DNA of 9,644 nt from contig JACQEW010000059.1 of assembly GCA_016200365.1 (NCBI GenBank), positions 1 to 9,644 on the forward strand, in the 5' to 3' direction. Position 1 is the stretch's first letter. Each line of letters begins with the position of its first letter. Shown one piece after another: positions 6,238 through 9,644 of this stretch. The translations under genes and the position numbers were made by a program. The stretch is from Nitrospinota bacterium. GTDB taxonomy: Bacteria > Nitrospinota > Nitrospinia > UBA9942. The notes below the pieces were generated by a model, which was given only the letters and a program-made list of their open reading frames with translations, ran no database searches and had not been told where the DNA came from.

Positions 6238-7548
6238 ATGCAAACTACAAATATAACAAAAGGGAGTCAGGCTCATCTTGAGAGGATAAAGGAGAGATTC
6301 GATGGATTTATGAAAAGCGGGGCGAATCCTGCCTTCAGGGAGATTAACGAGCTTGCATCAGGTCTTATAAAAACCGCAGGGTATCCGCACCGCACCCATG
6401 AGATGTTCACATTTGTAAACACTGCCGACCCTTCCCTGACATTCTTTGACATTGCAGAGCAGCCCATCAGTCTCGATGACGACACAGCAAGGTCGCTTGT
6501 ATACCGCGGGTGTGAAAATTCTGTCCTGTTCTTTATCAACGGCAGTTTGGACAGACGGCTTTCGAGTTTTTACTCTAAGGACGGTAAAATCTCTATCTCT
6601 CCTGTAGAGCAAAATCAGGCTGCAAAAAGGGAGATATTGGAAAGAACAAAATCAGAAAAGGACATATTTGCATTACTCAATGCCGCTTTTATGAAAGAGG
6701 CATTCTTGCTCGATGTAAATGACGGTGTATCAACTGAAGGCTTCATACAGCTTATATTTGCTGCCTCCGGCAGCGGTGAATCGCCTGCCCTTTCCACTCC
6801 GCATATACTTATAAGGATAGGTGAAGGTGCGGATATTGGCATTATAGTAAGATTTATTTCCTTAGATGAAAGGGCATTTTCAATCCCTGCATTGAGCATA
6901 TCGGCAGGAGAAGGCTCAAAGATTAAATATATCTGCGTCCATGAAGGGTGTGAGGATTCAAGACATCTCATAAAGACCTTCGTATCGCTTTCAAAGGATG
7001 CGCATTTTACCTGCATCACTGCATCAAACGGCTCTGCTCTTGTAAGGCACAATTATGAGATTCATCTGCATGGGGAAGGTGCGGAAACGGATTTCAATGC
7101 CGTGAGTATTCTAAAGGAAAAGGAGCAGGCTCATAATTATGTCCGTCTCCACCATGAGGCGATGGGCTGCATCAGCAGGCTTCGGTTTCGGAATATCCTA
7201 AAGGATAAGGCGCGGGCAAGCGTTGACAGCACGGTAGTAGTTCACCCGGGTGCAAAGTTGTCCGATTCCAACCAGATTATGAAAAGCCTTATGCTCTCCC
7301 CTGATGCAAAAGCCGATTCAAAGCCTAATCTAATGATATATGCAGACGATGTAAAATGCACACACGGCTCTGCTGTCGGACAGATAGACCCCGAGCAGCT
7401 TTTCTATCTCAAGACGAGGTGTTTCTCCCAAGATATGGCTCAGCGTATACTTACAACGAGTTTTGCGGACGAGATAATCGGAAAGATTCCCTTTGCTCCT
7501 GCAAGAGATGGCGTAAGAAAGATGCTGCTCGGAAAACTGGAGAGGTGA
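6238..7548 (+). CDS. sufD: Fe-S cluster assembly scaffold protein SufD
   Basis: A 436-aa protein with the SufD beta-helix signature in its C-terminal half: VVVHPGAKLSDSNQIMKSL, then KCTHGSAVGQIDPEQLFYLKTR and FADEIIGKIP. His376 (CTHG) corresponds, from memory of the family, to E. coli His360, which lies at the SufB-SufD interface where the cluster forms. The N-terminal part (HLERIKERFDGFMKSG, GYPHRTHEMFTFVNT) is the usual more variable helical region. The family's common Gly after the LKTR-type motif is Cys here (KTRCF), a mild oddity. SufD completes the SufBC2D complex with the two preceding genes. The ATG at 6238 has only a weak AAAGAA ribosome-binding site, and the 275-bp repeat-filled gap makes simple translational coupling to sufC unlikely. 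No clear terminator follows. Confidence 0.94.
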   Translation: MQTTNITKGSQAHLERIKERFDGFMKSGANPAFREINELASGLIKTAGYPHRTHEMFTFVNTADPSLTFFDIAEQPISLDDDTARSLVYRGCENSVLFFINGSLDRRLSSFYSKDGKISISPVEQNQAAKREILERTKSEKDIFALLNAAFMKEAFLLDVNDGVSTEGFIQLIFAASGSGESPALSTPHILIRIGEGADIGIIVRFISLDERAFSIPALSISAGEGSKIKYICVHEGCEDSRHLIKTFVSLSKDAHFTCITASNGSALVRHNYEIHLHGEGAETDFNAVSILKEKEQAHNYVRLHHEAMGCISRLRFRNILKDKARASVDSTVVVHPGAKLSDSNQIMKSLMLSPDAKADSKPNLMIYADDVKCTHGSAVGQIDPEQLFYLKTRCFSQDMAQRILTTSFADEIIGKIPFAPARDGVRKMLLGKLER

Positions 7549-7570
7549 AAAATAAAAATAACAAATTTAG

Positions 7571-7708
7571 ACAGGATATACAGAATTAACAAAGCACGAA
7601 CTGCCGTTTATTGATTACAATCTGGCATTAACTTTTGCAGAAAAAGATTTAAAGGAAAATTGGCTCAGGTATAGAGAGGATTTTTTGAAGGGTGTGTATA
7701 GAAAATGA
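7571..7708 (+). pseudogene. Remnant open frame, 45 codons, no start codon
   Basis: Between TAG 7568-7570 and TGA 7706-7708 the frame reads as protein-like sequence (KHELPFIDYNLALTFAEKD, then LKENWLRYREDFLKGVYRK) with no ATG. Its stop overlaps an ATG in the next frame (ATGA at 7705-7708), the arrangement of a coupled two-gene operon. This suggests the 3' end of a lost gene. The family is not recognised. Confidence 0.35.
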
Positions 7709-7755
7709 CAGAAAAAGAGATTTTTGAAAAAAACTTAAATTGCATAGGCGACTGA
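7705..7755 (+). pseudogene. Truncated second frame of the same remnant operon
   Basis: ATG at 7705 overlaps the preceding stop and opens a frame of only 16 codons (MTEKEIFEKNLNCIGD) before TGA 7753-7755. The beginning looks like a normal soluble protein N-terminus, so it may be the start of a gene deleted or shifted just before the hairpin at 7762. Too short to assign. Confidence 0.3.
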
Positions 7756-7761
7756 CACGCT

Positions 7762-7793
7762 GGGACTAATATTCAATTTCACATATTAGTCCC
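7762..7793. other. Perfect 11-bp hairpin, possible 5' end of a leftward small RNA
   Basis: GGGACTAATAT (7762-7772) and ATATTAGTCCC (7783-7793) pair perfectly around a 10-nt loop. There is no T-run on its rightward side, so it is not a rightward terminator. A leftward promoter at 7800-7829 would start transcription at about 7793, the first G of this hairpin. Minus-strand sequence reaches seven T's at 7733-7727, about 60 bases on. Confidence 0.45.
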
Positions 7794-7799
7794 TGAGAA

Positions 7800-7829
7800 A
7801 GTATAGTAAAATTAATCAGATAACGTCAA
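7800..7829 (-). promoter_or_regulatory. Leftward sigma70-type promoter
   Basis: On the minus strand -35 TTGACG (7829-7824) and -10 TATACT (7805-7800) are separated by 18 bp. Both are close to consensus. No leftward coding frame follows it in the window, so either it drives a short RNA or it is left over from a lost gene. Confidence 0.45.
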
Positions 7830-7877
7830 GTCATTTTTTCCATTGACCACACATTTAACTTTATGCTGCCGTTCAGA

Positions 7878-7979
7878 TAATGCGGGGCTGAGCCATGTGC
7901 CCCATCCCTCCGCTTCGCTACGGGAGAACCAGGGGCACGAAACCAATGACCCTACGGGTCATGGCTCAGCCCCGCATTA
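7878..7979. repeat. Structured palindromic element A, left border of the cassette (possible variant attC-like site)
   Basis: Perfect 20-bp outer arms (7878-7897 with 7960-7979, starting TAATGCGGGGC) enclose two hairpins. The larger has GTGCCCC/GGGGCAC (7897-7903, 7932-7938) with CTCC...GGAG inside, and the smaller is ATGACCC-TAC-GGGTCAT (7946-7962). The right edge CCGCA^TTAGCC is where the cassette begins. A related element B ends at 9547. Size fits the attC range, but the outer stem has no extrahelical bases or unpaired spacer and the triplets are AAT/ATT, not AAC/GTT, so it is not a canonical attC. Confidence 0.6.
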
Positions 7980-8007
7980 GCCAGGCAATGATGAGCAGGA
8001 GGACCGA

Positions 8008-8487
8008 GTGGTGCTAATCAGGAGGATGAACTACGACGATGCACCTCAGTTGTCACATCTCGTGGAGGTCGTCATCACCAAGCTAGCCTACTACAACACT
8101 CGCGAGCAGCAGGAGGAGCTTGCCAAGTACTCTCGCGAGGCCCTGTGCGCCCTCATTGAGTGTGATCCCGACGCTGTCCTTGTTGCAGCTGCCGAGGGTG
8201 ACATCGTCGGCTTCTGCATCAGTCGCTACGACGATGGAGTCCTGTGGCTTTCGTGGTTTGGCGTCCGCGAGGACCACAGGGGGGCTGGCATCGGACGCGA
8301 GCTGCTCTCCGCGCTGGAATCGAGCTGTCCACGCCGCAAGTGTCACAAGATATGGTGCGATACTCGGGTTCCCAACGACCGGTCAGCGCGAGTGCTCGCT
8401 AATGCAGGCTACCACAAGGTGTGCACGTTACTCAACCACTGGTACGGCCAGGACTTTCATATATGGGAAAAGGTACTTGCGACGTGA
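8008..8487 (+). CDS. GNAT-family N-acetyltransferase
   Basis: A 159-aa single-domain GNAT protein, which would transfer an acetyl group from acetyl-CoA to an amine. Motif A is clear: the strand WLSWFGV followed by REDHRGAGIGREL (residues 87-99), with the R-x-x-G-x-G/A type pyrophosphate loop RGAGIG. The later segment VPNDRSARVLANAGYHKV is GNAT motif B (N...A..l..a.GF-like). The substrate cannot be told. The GTG start is chosen because AGGAGG (7997-8002) lies five bases upstream. ATG 8026 would sit directly against its own GGAGG, too close. It is the first gene of the cassette, 31 bp after the cassette boundary, and its 3' end overlaps the next gene. Cassette genes of this family are common; a few modify antibiotics, but nothing here identifies such a target. 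Confidence 0.88.
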   Translation: MVLIRRMNYDDAPQLSHLVEVVITKLAYYNTREQQEELAKYSREALCALIECDPDAVLVAAAEGDIVGFCISRYDDGVLWLSWFGVREDHRGAGIGRELLSALESSCPRRKCHKIWCDTRVPNDRSARVLANAGYHKVCTLLNHWYGQDFHIWEKVLAT

Positions 8488-9353
8488 GCGCGCTCCTTCG
8501 AGGTCGCCGCCTTCGCTTCGGAAGAGAGTTTCTTGTGGCTTGGGTTGCTATCGTCGGGCTGATGGCGGGTCTGGTTGCACTGGTTCCCGTACATCTCACT
8601 TGGTGGAGATCGCTGCTCGCACTCGGTAGCTCGATCCTGATGGCGGGTTCGTACGCTTGGTTCCGTAGCACACCTGTCCATCTGGCTATCGAGGAGTTCG
8701 TTCCCGATCCCGAGTCTTGCCGATTCACGATACAATGCCCGTGCAAGCGCGATCTGGCCATTCAAGCAAACAGGATTGCCGCGGGTGCATATGGGCCACA
8801 ACCGCCCATAGCTGCAGAACGCTACGAACAATGGCGCTTGAAGAATGACTCGATCCTTGCATGTGTTCTGGATTCCTCAAAATGTGTTGTGGGCTACTTC
8901 GATGTACTGCCTCTGCGGAAGGACTTCTTCGAGCTGCTACGAGCAGGAAGCGTCTCGGAGCAGGACATCAGATACGAACACATCTTGAAGTCGAAGCAAA
9001 GCAGGTCAGGCGCCCGCCTTTATCTTGCGGGCATTGCGGTTGAGGCTCCCGAGACGATTCGCGGCAAGCGCACGGCGGCGATCTTGGTCTGGGCGCTCCT
9101 GAAGTACTTGGATTGTTACTACTCGAACACCGCACCACATCCGATGCTAGCGGTTGGGGCAACGTTGGAAGGTGAACGACTGCTGAAGTACTTCGGCTTC
9201 TCGCTGGCAATGCCTGGAGAGCATCGCAAGGACAAGAAGCCTCTCTACGAATGCACCCTCGATAGAGACTTGCTGTCGGAAGCTATGCGAAAAGTCCCCG
9301 CTTGGGACCACACAGTGTGCCTATCATGGCAGGTGGATGGGAGTGGCGTGTGA
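8463..9353 (+). CDS. Membrane-anchored GNAT-like protein
   Basis: From ATG 8463 the protein has 296 aa. Two hydrophobic helices lie at residues 23-43 and 48-66, after an Arg-rich start (RGRRLRFGR), predicting a hairpin anchor with the remainder in the cytoplasm. The soluble part has GNAT-like features: ILACVLDSSKCVVGYFDVLPL (a strand pair), IAVEAPETIRGKRTA (about 191-204) in the motif A place, and AVGATLEGERLLKYFGF (230-246) resembling motif B. The motif A loop is unusual, so activity is uncertain. ATG 8463 has AGGA nine bases upstream; GTG 8484, which overlaps the GNAT stop as GTGA, is the alternative and leaves both helices intact. Overlap with the preceding gene implies co-translation and a shared role. 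The stop is seven bases before the attC. Confidence 0.75.
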   Translation: MGKGTCDVSALLRGRRLRFGREFLVAWVAIVGLMAGLVALVPVHLTWWRSLLALGSSILMAGSYAWFRSTPVHLAIEEFVPDPESCRFTIQCPCKRDLAIQANRIAAGAYGPQPPIAAERYEQWRLKNDSILACVLDSSKCVVGYFDVLPLRKDFFELLRAGSVSEQDIRYEHILKSKQSRSGARLYLAGIAVEAPETIRGKRTAAILVWALLKYLDCYYSNTAPHPMLAVGATLEGERLLKYFGFSLAMPGEHRKDKKPLYECTLDRDLLSEAMRKVPAWDHTVCLSWQVDGSGV

Positions 9354-9360
9354 CAGGTCT

Positions 9361-9420
9361 GGCTAACAACAGCATGCAGCGGACGGCGCTGCGCGCCGCA
9401 GCTGATGCTGAGCGTTCTCC
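9361..9420 (+). other. Integron recombination site attC of the cassette
   Basis: R'' box GGCTAAC (9361-9367) and the GTT of R' (9414-9416) flank an imperfect stem: AGCAT/ATGCT (9371-9375, 9405-9409), an extrahelical G at 9376, CAGC/GCTG (9377-9380, 9401-9404) and CGGCGC/GCGCCG (9384-9389, 9393-9398) with a TGC loop. Unpaired spacers lie between the R and L boxes, as in canonical attC sites of about 55-60 bp. After G^TT the expected AGCC is replaced by CTCC, the start of the following element. Confidence 0.78.
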
Positions 9421-9547
9421 CTTCGCTTCGCTCAGGGAGAATGCGGAGTTAATCCGTGAACTCCTTGTCCTCCCTTCGCTCCGCTTCGGGAGAACAAGGA
9501 GTTCAAGACCGATACGTCCCTACGGGGCTACGGCTTAACTCCGCATT
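9415..9547. repeat. Structured palindromic element B, possibly a gene-less cassette
   Basis: A first hairpin TTCTCCC(T)...(A)GGGAGAA (9415-9422, 9434-9441) is followed by outer arms AATGCGGAGTTAA/TTAACTCCGCATT (9440-9452, 9535-9547, perfect 13 bp). These enclose a long hairpin GAACTCCTTGT/ACAAGGAGTTC (9458-9468, 9494-9504) with inner CTCCC/GGGAG, and a small CCC-TAC-GGG hairpin (9518-9526). The order of parts matches element A. If 9415-9545 were excised as a circle, A9545 joined to T9415 would give CCGCATTCTCCC, an exact complement of 9435-9446. Confidence 0.6.
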
Positions 9548-9623
9548 ATGTCAAAAAATATACTATAGCCATTACTATTTGTGTTATCATAATTTTAAAG
9601 AAACCGCCGAGTGAGGTGAAAAG

Positions 9624-9644
9624 ATGAAAACAAAACTAAAAATG
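9624..9644 (+). CDS. Start of an unidentified gene, cut by the window end
   Basis: ATG at 9624 follows a ribosome-binding site GAGGTG (9613-9618) at good spacing and opens MKTKLKM. The Lys-rich start would suit a signal peptide, but only seven codons are visible. Base composition has returned to the AT-rich style of the left part. The 75 bp before it hold TATACTAT and CATAAT motifs that might be promoter parts but lack convincing -35 partners. Confidence 0.5.

Larger units (their letters stand above)
7977..9414 (+). mobile_element. Integron-type gene cassette, 1438 bp, two genes plus attC
   Basis: The segment is GC-richer than both flanks, starts with TTAGCC 31 bp before a compact gene pair and ends with a short attC whose core stops at G9414. 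A free circular cassette would join G9414 to T7977, giving GTTAGCC, the exact complement of the attC's R'' box GGCTAAC (9361-9367). The match extends to TTAGCCAG against CTGGCTAA. This is the expected cassette rule (TTRRRY at the start, G at the end). Both genes run toward the attC, as is normal. No integrase or attI is in the window, so this may be an In0-less array (CALIN) or an array extending outside. Confidence 0.7.

Noticed and set aside
6615..7052. Minus-strand open frame of 145 codons opposite sufD
   Set aside because: Composition mirrors the sufD codons and the sense strand encodes an intact conserved protein.
7843..7867. Rightward cassette promoter TTGACC...TATGCT
   Set aside because: Spacing between the hexamers is only 13 bp, too short for a sigma70 promoter.
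8120..8629. Plus-strand open frame of 169 codons overlapping the GNAT gene
   Set aside because: Out of frame with the clear GNAT motifs, Arg/Ser-rich composition typical of shifted GC-rich coding DNA, no start signal.
9302..9538. Plus-strand open frame of 78 codons across the attC and element B
   Set aside because: It runs through palindromic att-type sequence; the translated residues only reflect the repeated hairpins.

Overview
The window looks like chromosomal sequence from a moderately AT-rich bacterium. A complete sufBCD Fe-S assembly set, several families of intergenic palindromic repeats and a caspase/FGE-type accessory gene fit an uncultivated lineage of the Nitrospirota or Desulfobacterota kind. 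No marker gene fixes the taxon, so this is inference. Positions about 1-7870 and 9550-9644 share the AT-rich style. Positions about 7878-9547 are clearly GC-richer and appear to be acquired DNA.

Left part (1-1650): a gene that enters from outside the window encodes a caspase-like (peptidase C14) domain, a charged coiled-coil linker and an FGE/SUMF1-type C-type-lectin-fold domain. One extra base in a run of seven A's (778-784) splits it into two reading frames. The last 40 codons resemble the variable region of a diversity-generating retroelement (DGR) target protein. A strong rho-independent terminator follows.

Intergenic region 1551-2134: two REP/BIME-like pairs of hairpins with 5'-GTAG heads, a short motif of the kind often seen beside REP-associated (RAYT) transposases, and a promoter with two identical palindromic operator-like boxes in front of an AAA_14/DUF4143 ATPase (2135-3463).

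Centre (3639-7548): sufB, sufC and sufD in one direction, forming the SufBC2D scaffold for Fe-S cluster assembly. The gaps between them are unusually long for this operon and filled with repeats: eight 7-bp tandem units between sufB and sufC, and a nested inverted repeat of about 240 bp between sufC and sufD that starts in the sufC stop codon.

Between sufD and the GC-rich segment (7549-7877): short remnants of two overlapping reading frames, a perfect 11-bp hairpin and a good leftward promoter placed so that its transcript would begin with that hairpin.

Right part (7878-9547): an integron-type gene cassette carrying a soluble GNAT acetyltransferase and an overlapping gene for a membrane-anchored GNAT-like protein, ending in a canonical short attC. 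Joining the predicted cassette ends (G9414 to T7977) rebuilds the missing half of the attC core. The cassette lies between two related elements of about 100-130 bp that share a multi-stem architecture and end in CCGCA^TTA. They may be variant attC-like sites or palindromic elements that target the attC crossover. No integrase gene is in the window. The first codons of another AT-rich gene begin at 9624.
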